Origin: Sutterella wadsworthensis 2_1_59BFAA
GTDB lineage: Bacteria > Pseudomonadota > Gammaproteobacteria > Burkholderiales > Burkholderiaceae_F
Assembly (NCBI RefSeq): GCF_000297775.1
Contig: NZ_JH815514.1
Location: 366,456-413,955 of the forward strand
DNA: 47,500 bases
Direction of reading: 5' to 3'
Shown: in pieces, positions 9,422 to 18,623 of the stretch
How positions within the stretch are numbered: position 1 is the stretch's first letter
How the letters are laid out: each line of letters starts with the position of its first letter
The notes under the pieces: model-generated
The model's input: only the letters and a program-made list of their open reading frames with translations
Told to the model about the DNA's origin: nothing
The model's database searches: none
Made by a program: the position numbers and the translations under genes

Positions 9422-9437
9422 TCGAAAGGATAACGAA

Positions 9438-9878
9438 ATGCGTTTGAATACGATCAAGCCCGCTGAGGGCTCTAAGCACGCCCACCACCGCGTCGGTCGC
9501 GGTGTTGGCAGCGGTTGGGGCAAGACTGCCGGCCGCGGCCACAAGGGCCAGAAGTCCCGTGCCGGTGGCTTCCACAAGGTCGGTTTCGAAGGCGGCCAGA
9601 TGCCGATGTATCGCCGCCTCCCGAAGCGTGGCTTTACCTCGCTCACCCGCAAGTACTGCGAGGTGGTGCGTCTGTCCGATTTGGAACGTCTGAGCTGTGA
9701 CGAAATCGATCTGGCCGTCCTCAAGGCTGCCGGCGTCGTTTCCGCCCTTGCTCAGAACGCCCGTGTGATCCTCGCCGGTGAAATCACCCGCAAGGTCACC
9801 GTGCGTGGTCTCGGCGTCACCAAGGGTGCCCGCGCTGCTATCGAAGCTGCCGGCGGCTCCATTGCTGACAACGAATAA
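9438..9878 (+). CDS. rplO: 50S ribosomal protein L15
   Basis: 146 aa (E. coli 144). Starts [44 protein letters not shown], the glycine-rich extension that threads into 23S rRNA, and ends with the alpha/beta domain. ATG 9438 follows AAAGGA at 7 bases; the longer frame would overlap rpmD and adds residues foreign to the family. Confidence 0.97.
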   Translation: MRLNTIKPAEGSKHAHHRVGRGVGSGWGKTAGRGHKGQKSRAGGFHKVGFEGGQMPMYRRLPKRGFTSLTRKYCEVVRLSDLERLSCDEIDLAVLKAAGVVSALAQNARVILAGEITRKVTVRGLGVTKGARAAIEAAGGSIADNE

Positions 9879-9904
9879 GACTGCTAACCAAAGAGGACAC
9901 CGAC

Positions 9905-11236
9905 GTGGCGACCAGCCCCAGCTCTAAGCAACAGTCGGGCCTCAGCAAGTACGGCGACCTTAAGGGTCGCCTGATCTTCCTAGCGCTCGCGCTCGTTGTT
10001 TACCGCATCGGTGCACATGTGCCGGTGCCAGGTATCGATCCCGATATGCTCAAGCAGCTCTTCGATGAGCAGCAGGGCGGCATTCTCGGGCTGTTCAACA
10101 TGTTCTCCGGTGGCGCCTTGTCGCGCTTCTCGGTGTTCGCGCTCGGCATCATGCCGTACATCTCTGCATCGATTATCATGCAGATGCTGTCGTACGTGTT
10201 GCCTGAGCTTGAAGCATTGCGAAAGGAAGGCGAGTCCGGCCGACGCAAGATCACCCAGTACACGCGCTACGGCACGTTGCTTCTGGGTCTCTTCCAAGGT
10301 TTCGGCATTGCCGTCGCTCTCGAAAGCCAGGCTGGTCTGGTGCTTGATCCGGGCTTCATGTTCCGGATCACCACCACGATCTCCTTGCTGACGGGTACGA
10401 TGTTCCTGATGTGGCTCGGTGAACAGATCACCGAACGCGGTCTTGGGAACGGTATTTCGATCATCATCTTCGCCGGTATTGTTGCTGGCCTCCCGAGCGG
10501 TACGTCTGGTCTCTTCCAGCTCGTGTCCACGGGTGCCATCAGCCCGCTGGCGGCCATCTTCGTGATTGCGATCATCCTGGCGGTCACCGCCTTCGTGGTC
10601 TTCATCGAACGTGGTCAGCGTCGAATCACCGTCAACTATGCCAAGCGCCAGATCGGCAACAAGATCTACGGCGGCCAGAGCTCGTATCTGCCGCTCAAGA
10701 TGAACATGTCGGGTGTTATTCCCCCGATCTTTGCTTCGTCTCTGATCCTGTTCCCGGCTACGCTGGCCGGCTGGTTCACCTCCGGCGACTCCACTCGCTG
10801 GATCCGTGATCTTGCCGCAGCCCTTTCCCCGGGCCAGCCGCTGTACACGCTTCTGTACGCAGTGCTGATTGTTTTCTTCGCCTATTTCTACACGGCTCTT
10901 GTTTTCAATCCGAAGGAAACGGCGGAAAACCTCAAGAAGAGTGGTGCGTTCATTCCGGGCATCCGTCCGGGTGATCAGACCGCCCGCTACATCGACCGAG
11001 TGCTTCTGCGCTTGACCTTGGGCGGTGCTGTCTATCTGGTCTTCGTGTGCCTTGTGCCTGAATTCCTGAACCTTCGCTTCAACGTCCCGTTCTACTTCGG
11101 CGGCACCTCGCTGCTGATCGTGGTCGTTGTCACGATGGACTTCATGAGTCAGGTCCAGGCTTACCTGATGACCCACCAGTATGAAAGTTTGCTGCGGAAG
11201 ACCAACTTCCGCGGTTTGGGTCAGCCCAAGCACTGA
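9905..11236 (+). CDS. secY: Protein translocase channel subunit SecY
   Basis: 443 aa, equal to E. coli SecY. With SecE and SecG it forms the inner-membrane channel for secreted and membrane proteins. Ten hydrophobic segments can be counted, with [24 protein letters not shown] (helix 2/plug area) and the C-terminal [13 protein letters not shown]. The start is GTG with AGAGGA 7 bases before it. Last spc gene; a terminator follows, and infA, which often lies next, is absent. Confidence 0.98.
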   Translation: MATSPSSKQQSGLSKYGDLKGRLIFLALALVVYRIGAHVPVPGIDPDMLKQLFDEQQGGILGLFNMFSGGALSRFSVFALGIMPYISASIIMQMLSYVLPELEALRKEGESGRRKITQYTRYGTLLLGLFQGFGIAVALESQAGLVLDPGFMFRITTTISLLTGTMFLMWLGEQITERGLGNGISIIIFAGIVAGLPSGTSGLFQLVSTGAISPLAAIFVIAIILAVTAFVVFIERGQRRITVNYAKRQIGNKIYGGQSSYLPLKMNMSGVIPPIFASSLILFPATLAGWFTSGDSTRWIRDLAAALSPGQPLYTLLYAVLIVFFAYFYTALVFNPKETAENLKKSGAFIPGIRPGDQTARYIDRVLLRLTLGGAVYLVFVCLVPEFLNLRFNVPFYFGGTSLLIVVVVTMDFMSQVQAYLMTHQYESLLRKTNFRGLGQPKH

Positions 11237-11273
11237 TCAGTCAGTGCGGGTTGACTTACAATCAACCGATGCT

Positions 11274-11355
11274 CGGCCCCGGTCTTAACCACCGGGGCAA
11301 GCATGGAATGATGACCGAGGGCGCGGCCGGAGACGGCCTGCGCCCCCGATTTTCA
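11274..11355 (+). terminator. Terminator region after secY
   Basis: Two hairpins. The first pairs CCCCGGT (11277-11283) with ACCGGGG (11291-11297). The second pairs GGGCGC-GGCCG (11319-11329) with CGGCC-T-GCGCCC (11334-11345), loop GAGA and a bulged T, followed by CCGATTTTCATT. The second is the likely end of the spc transcript. Confidence 0.65.
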
Positions 11356-11400
11356 TTAAATTATTGCGGTTGGACAACAAAGAGTGCACTACGCTCGTTT

Positions 11401-11429
11401 TTGACTTGCAATAAACAGAAAGCTGTAGT
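11401..11429 (+). promoter_or_regulatory. Alpha operon promoter
   Basis: TTGACT (11401-11406), 17-base spacer, TGTAGT (11424-11429), between the secY terminator and rpmJ. A short hairpin CGTGC/GCACG (11468-11481) ends 1 base before the GGAG site of rpmJ. Confidence 0.5.
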
Positions 11430-11492
11430 ATTCTTCTGCGCTTTCCTGCCATGTGGGCATTGTTATCCGTGCTTACGCACGTGGAGATGAGA

Positions 11493-11606
11493 ATGAAGGT
11501 TAACGCTTCGGTCAAAAAGATGTGCCGCAAGTGCAAGATCATTAAGCGCAAAGGCGTGGTGCGCGTGATCTGTGCTGACCCGCGTCACAAGCAGCGTCAA
11601 GGCTAA
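11493..11606 (+). CDS. rpmJ: 50S ribosomal protein L36
   Basis: 37 aa, starting [15 protein letters not shown] and ending HKQRQG. Cys11, Cys14, Cys27 and His32 form the complete zinc ribbon of the C-plus L36 type. GGAG at 11483-11486 is 6 bases before ATG, and TAA is at 11604-11606. It lies between secY and rpsM as in most proteobacteria and appears to be the first gene of the alpha transcript. L36 stabilises 23S rRNA near the L7/L12 stalk base. Confidence 0.97.
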   Translation: MKVNASVKKMCRKCKIIKRKGVVRVICADPRHKQRQG

Positions 11607-11617
11607 AGAGGTAAAAA

Positions 11618-11983
11618 ATGGCTCGTATCGCCGGTATTAACATTCCGCCGCAGCAGCATGCCGAAATCGGTCTCACTGCCATCTATGGCATCGGCCGTTC
11701 TCGCGCTCGTGAAATTCTGACGAATTGCGGCATCGAATTTTCCAAGAAGGTCAAGGATCTGACCGACGCTGATCTCGAAAAGATCCGCGAACAGGTTGGC
11801 AAGTTTACGGTTGAAGGCGACCTCCGTCGCGAAATTCAGCTCTCGATCAAGCGTTTGATCGACCTTGGCACCTATCGTGGTATGCGTCACCGCAAGGGTC
11901 TTCCCTGCCGCGGTCAGCGTACTCGTACGAATGCTCGCACCCGTAAAGGCCCGCGTAAGGCCGGTGTGACGCTCAAGAAGTAA
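11618..11983 (+). CDS. rpsM: 30S ribosomal protein S13
   Basis: 121 aa (E. coli 118). Starts [30 protein letters not shown] and ends [24 protein letters not shown], the basic tail that contacts P-site tRNA. Eleven bases after rpmJ, with AAAGAGG before ATG. In E. coli the S4 repressor site is in this gene's leader; here rpmJ precedes it and no comparable pseudoknot was recognised. Confidence 0.97.
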   Translation: MARIAGINIPPQQHAEIGLTAIYGIGRSRAREILTNCGIEFSKKVKDLTDADLEKIREQVGKFTVEGDLRREIQLSIKRLIDLGTYRGMRHRKGLPCRGQRTRTNARTRKGPRKAGVTLKK

Positions 11984-11995
11984 TAAAGGACAACT

Positions 11996-12403
11996 ATGGC
12001 TGGCAATAATTCCAAGCAGGCTGCTGCGCAGCGTGCTCGTAAGAAGGTCAAGAAGGTTGTGACGGAAGGTATCGCTCACGTGCATGCTTCCTTCAACAAC
12101 ACGATCATCACGATCACTGACCGCCAGGGCAACGCCATTTCGGCGTCTTCCTCCGGCGCTCAGGGCTTCAAGGGTTCCCGTAAGTCCACCCCGTTCGCTG
12201 CTCAGGTTGCTGCGGACGTCGCTGGCAAGGCTGCTCTTGAATACGGTCTTAAGAACGTCGAAGTCCGCATTTGGGGCCCCGGTCCCGGCCGCGAATCCTC
12301 GATTCGCGCTCTCAATGCGCTCGGCATTCGTGTGACGTCTATTCAGGATGTGACGCCGATCCCGCATAACGGTGTGCGTCCCTCCAAGCGTCGCCGCGTC
12401 TAA
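11996..12403 (+). CDS. rpsK: 30S ribosomal protein S11
   Basis: 135 aa (E. coli 129). [43 protein letters not shown] and the C-terminal [46 protein letters not shown] are the S11 platform fold. AAAGGA lies 6 bases before ATG. The next gene is 95 bases on, an unusually long gap for rpsK-rpsD. Confidence 0.97.
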   Translation: MAGNNSKQAAAQRARKKVKKVVTEGIAHVHASFNNTIITITDRQGNAISASSSGAQGFKGSRKSTPFAAQVAADVAGKAALEYGLKNVEVRIWGPGPGRESSIRALNALGIRVTSIQDVTPIPHNGVRPSKRRRV

Positions 12404-12429
12404 TTTTTCATTTTTCTGTTGAATCCCGT

Positions 12430-12477
12430 GTCCACATGCATACTGAGGCACGTGGACTGAATGTAGGGATACCTACA
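12430..12477 (+). promoter_or_regulatory. Structured leader before rpsD
   Basis: Stem 1 pairs GTCCACATGC (12430-12439) with GCACGTGGAC (12448-12457), one A-C mismatch, 8-base loop. Stem 2 is TGTAGG (12462-12467) / CCTACA (12472-12477) with a GATA tetraloop. They end 21 bases before rpsD. S4 autoregulates the alpha operon in E. coli, so a control role is plausible but unproven. Confidence 0.4.
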
Positions 12478-12498
12478 GGATAAGAGAGGCAATTTTAA

Positions 12499-13125
12499 AT
12501 GGCACGATATCTCGGTCCTAAGCTCAAGCTTTCGCGTCGCGAAGGCATTGATCTTAATTTGAAGAGCGCCCGTCGTTCGTTTGAGTCCAAGGTCAAGGAC
12601 GCCGGTTCCAAGCCGGGCCAGCACGGTAAGATTTCCGGAGCCCGCACGTCCGACTACGGCGCTCAGATGCGCGAAACGCAGAAGGCCAAGCGTCTTTATG
12701 GCGTTCTCGAACGTCAGTTCCGTCGTTACTTCGCGGAAGCTGAACGTATCACCGGCAACACCGGTGAAAACCTTCTCGCCCTTCTTGAATCCCGTCTGGA
12801 CAACGTGGTTTACCGCATGGGCTTCGGCTCCACGCGCGCTGAAGCCCGCCAGGTGGTTTCTCACGGCGCCATCCTTGTCAACGGCAAGAAGGTGAACATT
12901 CCTTCTTACCACGTCAAGCCGGGCGACGTCATCTCCGTGCGCGAAAAGGCCCAGAAGCAGGCTCGTATCGCTGAAGCCCTTGAACTGGCTCAGCAGAACG
13001 GCTTCCCGGGCTGGGTTAGCGTCGAACCGAAGAAGTTCGAAGGCACGTTCAAGAACGTTCCTGCTCGCGATGAAATCGCTTACGAAATCAACGAAGCTCT
13101 CATCGTCGAACGCTACTCCCGCTAA
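12499..13125 (+). CDS. rpsD: 30S ribosomal protein S4
   Basis: 208 aa (E. coli 206). Starts [19 protein letters not shown]; the S4 RNA-binding domain follows from about residue 97 ([14 protein letters not shown], then [30 protein letters not shown]). The N-terminal zinc cysteines of some S4 proteins are absent (C-minus type). S4 starts 16S assembly. The Shine-Dalgarno AAGAGAGG is 8 bases before ATG, after two leader hairpins. Confidence 0.97.
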   Translation: MARYLGPKLKLSRREGIDLNLKSARRSFESKVKDAGSKPGQHGKISGARTSDYGAQMRETQKAKRLYGVLERQFRRYFAEAERITGNTGENLLALLESRLDNVVYRMGFGSTRAEARQVVSHGAILVNGKKVNIPSYHVKPGDVISVREKAQKQARIAEALELAQQNGFPGWVSVEPKKFEGTFKNVPARDEIAYEINEALIVERYSR

Positions 13126-13140
13126 TATCGCTTGAATGTA

Positions 13141-13310
13141 CTTGTGGAGCTCGGTGTAGTGCGCTGTAGCTCCGCAGACACAAGGCAGGAAAAGCAATGG
13201 AAAACGCGGTCACGCAAGTGTCCGCGTTTTCTTGCCTGATGGGCCCACGTTTCGGTCCCTCATTTGAAAGCGTCCTTTACTCCAGAGGGCGCTTTCAAAT
13301 GGTCTACAAT
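13141..13310 (+). promoter_or_regulatory. Three-hairpin region between rpsD and rpoA
   Basis: The 279-base gap holds three inverted repeats. First, CTTGT/ACAAG (13141-13145, 13180-13184) enclosing GGAGCT/AGCTCC. Second, GAAAACGCGG (13200-13209) / CCGCGTTTTC (13222-13231), a likely terminator. Third, CATTTGAAAGCG (13261-13272) / CGCTTTCAAATG (13290-13301), extended by TCCT/AGGG. TACAAT at 13305-13310 may be a -10 box, but its -35 is poor. Nothing clear follows in 13311-13390. Confidence 0.5.
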
Positions 13311-13404
13311 GGCCGTGCGGCCGGGCAGCCGCCGCAATTCTGTGCTGCCGCCTTATTCGTCCGCGGGCTTAACGCGCCCGGGGGAATGCAAAGGATCTCA
13401 AACT

Positions 13405-14403
13405 ATGGCTAACACCTCGCTTCTGAAGCCGACCTCTGTCGAAGTCGCGCTTTCCGAAAACAATCCGAACCGCGCCGTCATCACGCTCGAACCGTTCGAA
13501 CGCGGCTACGGCCACACGCTCGGCAATGCGCTCCGCCGCATCCTTCTGAGCTCCATGATCGGCTTTGCGCCGACGGAAGTCCAGATCACGGGCATCGTTC
13601 ACGAATACTCCCAGATCGACGGCGTTCTCGAAGACGTCGTTGACATCCTTCTCAACCTCAAGGGTGTTGTCTTCAAGCTTGACGGCCGCGACGAAGTCAC
13701 CGTCATGCTCCGCAAGGACGGCGAAGGCGTTGTGACCGCCGCCGACTTCGATCTTCCCCACGACGTTTCCGTCGTCAATCCCGACCACGTGATCGCCCAC
13801 CTCTCCGGCGGTCGTCTCGAAATGCAGGTCAAGATTGAAAAGGGCCGCGGCTATCAGCCGGGTGACGTCCGCGCCTTCCGCGATGACTACTCCAAGGCTG
13901 CCATCGGCCGCATCATCATGGATGCCTCCTTCTCCCCGATCCTCCGCGTTGCCTATCAGGTTCAGGCCGCCCGCGTGGCCCAGCGCACCGACCTCGACAA
14001 GCTCGAGATGACGATCGAGACCAACGGCGCCATCGGTCCCGAAGACGCCCTTCGTGAAGCCGTCCGCATCCTCCAGGATCAGCTCGCCGTGTTCGGCACG
14101 ATCCATCAGGACACCGGCGCCGACGCTACTCCTGCCGAGGAAGACGAAGACGTTCCGCCGCCGCTCGATCCGATCCTGCTCCGTCCGGTCGACGATCTCG
14201 AGCTCACGGTTCGTTCCGCCAACTGCCTCAAGGCCGAGAACATCTACTACATCGGCGATCTGATCCAGCGCACGGAAAACGAGCTTCTCAAGACGCCGAA
14301 CCTCGGCCGCAAGTCCCTGAACGAAATCAAGGAAGTGCTCGCCGCCCACGGCCTCACGCTCGGCTCCCGTCTCGAAAACTGGCCGCCCGCCCAGGAACAC
14401 TAA
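13405..14403 (+). CDS. rpoA: RNA polymerase alpha subunit
   Basis: 332 aa (E. coli 329). The N-terminal domain (about 1-235) starts assembly of the polymerase: [24 protein letters not shown], then [29 protein letters not shown] linker rich in Glu and Pro leads to the C-terminal domain with [12 protein letters not shown] (UP-element and activator contacts) and [27 protein letters not shown] 13405 ([14 protein letters not shown]) follows AAGGA; the longer frame from 13264 runs through leader hairpins and is rejected. Separated from rpsD by a structured 279-base gap. Confidence 0.98.
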   Translation: MANTSLLKPTSVEVALSENNPNRAVITLEPFERGYGHTLGNALRRILLSSMIGFAPTEVQITGIVHEYSQIDGVLEDVVDILLNLKGVVFKLDGRDEVTVMLRKDGEGVVTAADFDLPHDVSVVNPDHVIAHLSGGRLEMQVKIEKGRGYQPGDVRAFRDDYSKAAIGRIIMDASFSPILRVAYQVQAARVAQRTDLDKLEMTIETNGAIGPEDALREAVRILQDQLAVFGTIHQDTGADATPAEEDEDVPPPLDPILLRPVDDLELTVRSANCLKAENIYYIGDLIQRTENELLKTPNLGRKSLNEIKEVLAAHGLTLGSRLENWPPAQEH

Positions 14404-14461
14404 TGGACAGGAAGGGCGTCGTCGCAGTCCGATGAAGGCTCAAAATTTCATCTGATTTCGT

Positions 14462-14490
14462 TTGACGCCCGATTGTTGCTGTGCAATAAT
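14462..14490 (+). promoter_or_regulatory. Promoter for rplQ
   Basis: TTGACG (14462-14467), 17 bases, AATAAT (14485-14490). Predicted start is about 14497, giving an untranslated leader of about 148 bases. Confidence 0.55.
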
Positions 14491-14512
14491 CCCGTCCTGC
14501 CGTTTGGCTCAC

Positions 14513-14612
14513 ATGGGCGTGATCTCGCGATCACGCCCATCGCTTTCACCCGACCGCTCGAATTTCTCAAGAGATAGAAGACTCGGGGCAAGCCTGCCGG
14601 TCAAAGCCGGCA
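14513..14612 (+). promoter_or_regulatory. rplQ leader with two perfect hairpins
   Basis: ATGGGCGTGATC (14513-14524) pairs perfectly over 12 bp with GATCACGCCCAT (14529-14540), TCGC tetraloop, followed by CGCTTTC. TGCCGG (14595-14600) pairs with CCGGCA (14607-14612). The first could be a weak rpoA terminator or a leader element for L17. Confidence 0.45.
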
Positions 14613-14644
14613 TCCTTTCATAGATATTTTTAGGAACATACAAA

Positions 14645-15034
14645 ATGCGTCACCGTCTTGGTCTCCGCAAGCTGAACCGTACCAGCGCCCACCGTCTCGC
14701 CATGCTTCGCAACATGATGTGCTCTCTCATCAAGCACGAAGCCATCAAGACGACCCTTCCCAAGGCTAAGGAACTTCGTCGCGTCGTCGAACCGATGATC
14801 ACCCTCGCCAAGGAACCGACCGTTGCCAACAAGCGCCTCGCCTTCAACCGTCTCCGTGACCGCGAAGTCGTCTGCAAGCTGTTCAACGAAATCGGCCCGC
14901 GCTTTGCCAACCGCAACGGCGGCTACACCCGCATCCTCAAGATGGGCTTCCGCGTTGGCGACAACGCCCCGATGGCCTACATGGAACTCACGGAAAAGGC
15001 TGTTGCCGTTGAAGAAGTCAAGTCCGAAGAATAA
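14645..15034 (+). CDS. rplQ: 50S ribosomal protein L17
   Basis: 129 aa (E. coli 127). Starts [24 protein letters not shown], continues [29 protein letters not shown] and ends [37 protein letters not shown] precedes ATG. Last alpha-operon gene, here with its own promoter and long leader; a terminator follows at 15060. Confidence 0.97.
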   Translation: MRHRLGLRKLNRTSAHRLAMLRNMMCSLIKHEAIKTTLPKAKELRRVVEPMITLAKEPTVANKRLAFNRLRDREVVCKLFNEIGPRFANRNGGYTRILKMGFRVGDNAPMAYMELTEKAVAVEEVKSEE

Positions 15035-15059
15035 TTTCTGAGGCTGCACTGCTTTGACA

Positions 15060-15094
15060 AAGGCTCGATCGTTGCTGCGGTCGGGCCTTTTTTC
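15060..15094 (+). terminator. Terminator after rplQ
   Basis: 11-bp stem AAGGCTCGATC (15060-15070) / GGTCGGGCCTT (15079-15089) with two G-U pairs, then TTTTTCTC. A clear intrinsic terminator closing the ribosomal-protein cluster. Confidence 0.85.
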
Positions 15095-15111
15095 TCATTA
15101 GGGAGACTGAT

Positions 15112-15498
15112 TTGGACGCTATGCGCATCGACAAGTGGCTCTGGGCCGCCAGGTTCTTCAAGACCCGCACCATCGCACAGGAGGAGGTCGGCCTTGGGCG
15201 CGTTCACATCGACGGCCAGCGCATGAAGGCATCCCGCGACGTGCGCGTCGGAGACCGCCTCACGATCCGCCGCGGCGAGGAGACCTTCCATGTCTTTGTC
15301 GAAGGACTCTCCAATACTCGCGGGCCTGCCGCAGAGGCTCAGAAGCTCTATCGTGAAACCGAGGAGAGCAAGATGACCCGTGCGCAGATGAAGGAGATGC
15401 TGAGGCTTGCCTCCGAGCCCGCCTCCTACATTCGTCAGGGACGACCGACCAAGAAGGATGGCCGCCTGCTGAGGGAATGGCAGCACAAAATGAAGTAA
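15112..15498 (+). CDS. hslR: Heat-shock protein 15, RNA-binding S4-domain protein
   Basis: 128 aa (E. coli Hsp15 133). The S4 domain occupies about residues 4-65 (MRIDKWLWAARFFKTRTIAQEEVGLGRVHIDGQRMKASRDVRVGD). The C-terminus has the Hsp15-type tail ASYIRQGRPTKKDGRLLREWQ. In E. coli it rescues stalled 50S subunits carrying nascent chain-tRNA. Start choice: TTG 15112 is 6 bases from GGGAG (15101-15105), whereas ATG 15121 is 15 bases away; both give a whole S4 domain, and the TTG is favoured by spacing. Single-gene unit between two terminators. Confidence 0.9.
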   Translation: MDAMRIDKWLWAARFFKTRTIAQEEVGLGRVHIDGQRMKASRDVRVGDRLTIRRGEETFHVFVEGLSNTRGPAAEAQKLYRETEESKMTRAQMKEMLRLASEPASYIRQGRPTKKDGRLLREWQHKMK

Positions 15499-15520
15499 GG
15501 GCCTTTCCGGCTCCCAAAGC

Positions 15521-15553
15521 GACGAAAGCCCGCACATCGTGCGGGCTTTCGTC
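15521..15553. terminator. Bidirectional terminator between hslR and hemB
   Basis: Perfect 15-bp repeat GACGAAAGCCCGCAC (15521-15535) / GTGCGGGCTTTCGTC (15539-15553) with a 3-base loop, between convergent genes. Confidence 0.75.
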
Positions 15554-15576
15554 ATTCAGGAATCCTGACGTGAGGC

Positions 15577-16599
<1,023 letters not shown>

Positions 16600-16603
16600 C
16601 TAC

Positions 16604-16636
16604 GAATAAAAAGACGGCTTCGGAGGTGCCGAAGCC
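16604..16636 (-). terminator. Terminator after engB
   Basis: 8-bp stem GGCTTCGG (16616-16623) / CCGAAGCC (16629-16636); on the minus strand it is followed by GTCTTTTTATTC. It separates engB from hemB. Confidence 0.7.
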
Positions 16637-16658
16637 TTTCTGAAGCATTGCCCTTACT

Positions 16659-17306
16659 TTATTCCTTCGGGCTTTCCTGAGCATTAAGGCCAAGCCAGCC
16701 CTCAAGCACGGCGCCGAGTTCCTCGGTGCCTTCCTTCTTCATGCCCGAGAAGAGCTGGACCGTGACGTGGGGGCCGATCTCGGCGGCGCGCTTCTGCGCG
16801 TTGCGAAGCGTCGTGCGCCTCTCCTGATTCTTGAGCTGGTCGGCCTTGTTGAGCAGCCAGTGCATGCGCACGTTGGGGCGGCCCGCCATGAATTCGATGA
16901 GCCACTCGTCGGTGGGCATGAAGGGACGGCGGGCGTCCATCACGATGACGAGACCGACCATGTTCGGGCGCTGCGCGATGTAGCCGCCCACGAGTTGCGA
17001 CCAGGTCTTGCGGGTGTCTTCGCTCGCCTTGGCAAAGCCGTAGCCCGGAAGGTCGACGAGGCAGCCGACGTCCTCGCGCACGCCCGCCTCGTTCTTCTTC
17101 GACAGGGCGAAGAAGTTGATGAGTTGGGTGCGGCCCGGCGTCTTGCTCGCGAAGGCGAGGCGGGTCTTGCGCGTCAGCACGTTGATGGTGGTCGACTTAC
17201 CGGCGTTGGAGCGGCCGGCAAAGGCGATTTCAGGCACGGCTTCGGGCGGCAGGCCCGAGAGCTTGGCGGCGGAGATGACAAAACGAGCGGTGTCGAAGAT
17301 GCTCAA
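16659..17306 (-). CDS. engB: Ribosome-biogenesis GTPase EngB (YsxC/YihA)
   Basis: About 215 aa from a TTG start (E. coli 210). Essential GTPase for late 50S assembly. G1 GRSNAGKS (31-38), G3 DLPGYG, G4 NKAD and a G5-like SGMKKEG are all present. The ATG-started frame begins at 17384 inside the guaC terminator and adds residues foreign to the family. TTG 17304-17306 has GAGG 5 bases upstream and gives LSIFDTARFVISAAKLSGLP, which aligns with family N-termini. The start is therefore inferred but well supported. Confidence 0.93.
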   Translation of the reverse strand: MSIFDTARFVISAAKLSGLPPEAVPEIAFAGRSNAGKSTTINVLTRKTRLAFASKTPGRTQLINFFALSKKNEAGVREDVGCLVDLPGYGFAKASEDTRKTWSQLVGGYIAQRPNMVGLVIVMDARRPFMPTDEWLIEFMAGRPNVRMHWLLNKADQLKNQERRTTLRNAQKRAAEIGPHVTVQLFSGMKKEGTEELGAVLEGWLGLNAQESPKE

Positions 17307-17359
17307 GGTAACCTCGTCGGTGAAAAGTCTTGGAGTGCCGTCATTGTACTGCGCAGGGC

Positions 17360-17394
17360 ACGAAAAGACCCCCGAATCTGGCAAGAATCGGGGG
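17360..17394 (-). terminator. Terminator after guaC
   Basis: 11-bp stem (17369-17379 with 17384-17394, one A-A mismatch, GGCA loop), followed on the minus strand by TCTTTTCG. It lies between the guaC stop and the engB TTG start. Confidence 0.75.
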
Positions 17395-17419
17395 CCTGCG
17401 TCAGGAGGGACGGCGCGGA

Positions 17420-18463
17420 TTACGGCGCCTTGCCGAAGACCTCGTTGAGCTGCATGGACACCCGGACGAAGGTCGTGCGCATGGTGAGCTCCTTGAGGCG
17501 GCGCGCGCCCACGTAGGTGCAGGCGCTCCTCACACCGCCGAGGATGTCCTGGATGGTGCTTTCGACGGGACCGCGGGCGGGAATGAGGACGGCCTTGCCC
17601 TCGGCCGCGCGGTACTTGGCCACGCCGCCCGCGTACTTGTCCATGGCGTTGCGAGAGCTCATGCCGTAGAAGCGCTTGAAGACCCCGTCTTCAGTCGTGA
17701 CGACGTCGCCTGCGGCCTCGTCATGGCCCGCAAGCATGCCGCCGAGCATCACGAAGTCGGCACCGCCGCCGAAGGCCTTGGCGATGTCGCCCGGCACCGT
17801 GCAGCCGCCGTCGGCGCAGATGCGGCCGCCGAGACCGTGAGCCGCATCGGCGCACTCGATGATCGCGGAGAGCTGAGGATAGCCCACGCCGGTCATCTTG
17901 CGGGTCGTGCAGACGGAGCCCGGGCCGATGCCCACCTTGACGATGTCGGCGCCAGCAAGAAGAAGCTCTTCAGTCATGTCGCCCGTGACGACGTTGCCCG
18001 CCATCAGCACGATGTCGGGATAGGTTTCGCGAACCTTCTTCACGAAGGCGACGAACGCCTCCGTGTAGCCGTTGGCGACGTCGATGCAGACATAGCGGAT
18101 CGCGCCGGGAGCGGCAGCCATCACCTCGCGGAACTTCTGCCAGTCGTGCTCGCCGATGCCGAGCGAATAGAAGGCGTCGGACTTGTTCTCAAGCCTCTGG
18201 AAAAAGTCGACATATTCCTTGGCCGTGTAGTGCTTGTGAAGAGCGGTGGACATTTTGTGCCTGCCGAGGGCGGACGCCATCTCGAAGGTGCCGGTCGTGT
18301 CCATGTTGGCGGCGATGATGGGGATGCCGTGGTAGGGCTCGGAAGAGTGCAGGAACTTGAATTCACGGGTGATGTCCACTTCGCTGCGGCTCGTGAGCGT
18401 CGAGCGCTTCGGGCGGATGAGGACGTCCTTGAAGTCGAGTTTGACGGAATTCTCAAGATGCAT
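17420..18463 (-). CDS. guaC: GMP reductase
   Basis: 347 aa (E. coli GuaC 347). Reduces GMP to IMP with NADPH and release of ammonia, returning guanine nucleotides to the purine pool. Starts [35 protein letters not shown], very close to GuaC and lacking the CBS domains of IMP dehydrogenase (GuaB). The catalytic cysteine is Cys185 in [26 protein letters not shown] is 8 bases before ATG. It sits behind a promoter plus terminator-hairpin leader (see 18501-18591). In other Burkholderiales I recall c-type cytochrome assembly genes between engB and lysA, so this position is unusual. Confidence 0.96.
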   Translation of the reverse strand: MHLENSVKLDFKDVLIRPKRSTLTSRSEVDITREFKFLHSSEPYHGIPIIAANMDTTGTFEMASALGRHKMSTALHKHYTAKEYVDFFQRLENKSDAFYSLGIGEHDWQKFREVMAAAPGAIRYVCIDVANGYTEAFVAFVKKVRETYPDIVLMAGNVVTGDMTEELLLAGADIVKVGIGPGSVCTTRKMTGVGYPQLSAIIECADAAHGLGGRICADGGCTVPGDIAKAFGGGADFVMLGGMLAGHDEAAGDVVTTEDGVFKRFYGMSSRNAMDKYAGGVAKYRAAEGKAVLIPARGPVESTIQDILGGVRSACTYVGARRLKELTMRTTFVRVSMQLNEVFGKAP

Positions 18464-18500
18464 GGCTGACTCCTTCTGTCTGGGCGTTCGGGCATGGCCC

Positions 18501-18556
18501 TGTCTGCAGACACAAAAAAACGCCGCATCTCGGGAGTGTCTCCGAGATCCGGCGTT
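18501..18556 (-). promoter_or_regulatory. Terminator of lysA and candidate attenuator leader of guaC
   Basis: On the minus strand a hairpin pairs AACGCCG-ATCTCGG with CCGAGAT-CGGCGTT (18519-18533 with 18542-18556, one C-C mismatch on the plus strand) and is followed by a T7 run (18514-18520). The loop contains AGACAC, complementary to GTGTCT directly after the T-run. That GTGTCT is part of a 12-bp palindrome TGTCTGCAGACA (18501-18512). The hairpin lies between lysA and guaC, at about +1 of a predicted guaC promoter. Confidence 0.6.
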
Positions 18557-18561
18557 TACCC

Positions 18562-18591
18562 ATTTTACGGGGTTGCTTTGAAAAACCGCAA
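18562..18591 (-). promoter_or_regulatory. Predicted guaC promoter
   Basis: On the minus strand TTGCGG (plus 18586-18591), 18 bases, TAAAAT (plus 18562-18567). The predicted start falls at about 18555, at the outer edge of the terminator hairpin. Confidence 0.5.
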
Positions 18592-18623
18592 GTCAGTCGA
18601 AAGTAGTAGCCCCGTCAGGCGTC

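Noticed and set aside
9980-11233. 417-codon frame antisense to secY
   Set aside because: Composition is driven by the complement of hydrophobic codons (His, Glu, Arg and Gln runs). secY is certain.
13264-13404. N-terminal extension of rpoA
   Set aside because: It runs through perfect inverted repeats and adds 47 residues absent from alpha subunits; ATG 13405 has a good binding site.
17307-17384. ATG start for engB at 17384
   Set aside because: It lies inside the guaC terminator and adds 26 residues foreign to the family; TTG 17306 has GAGG at proper spacing.
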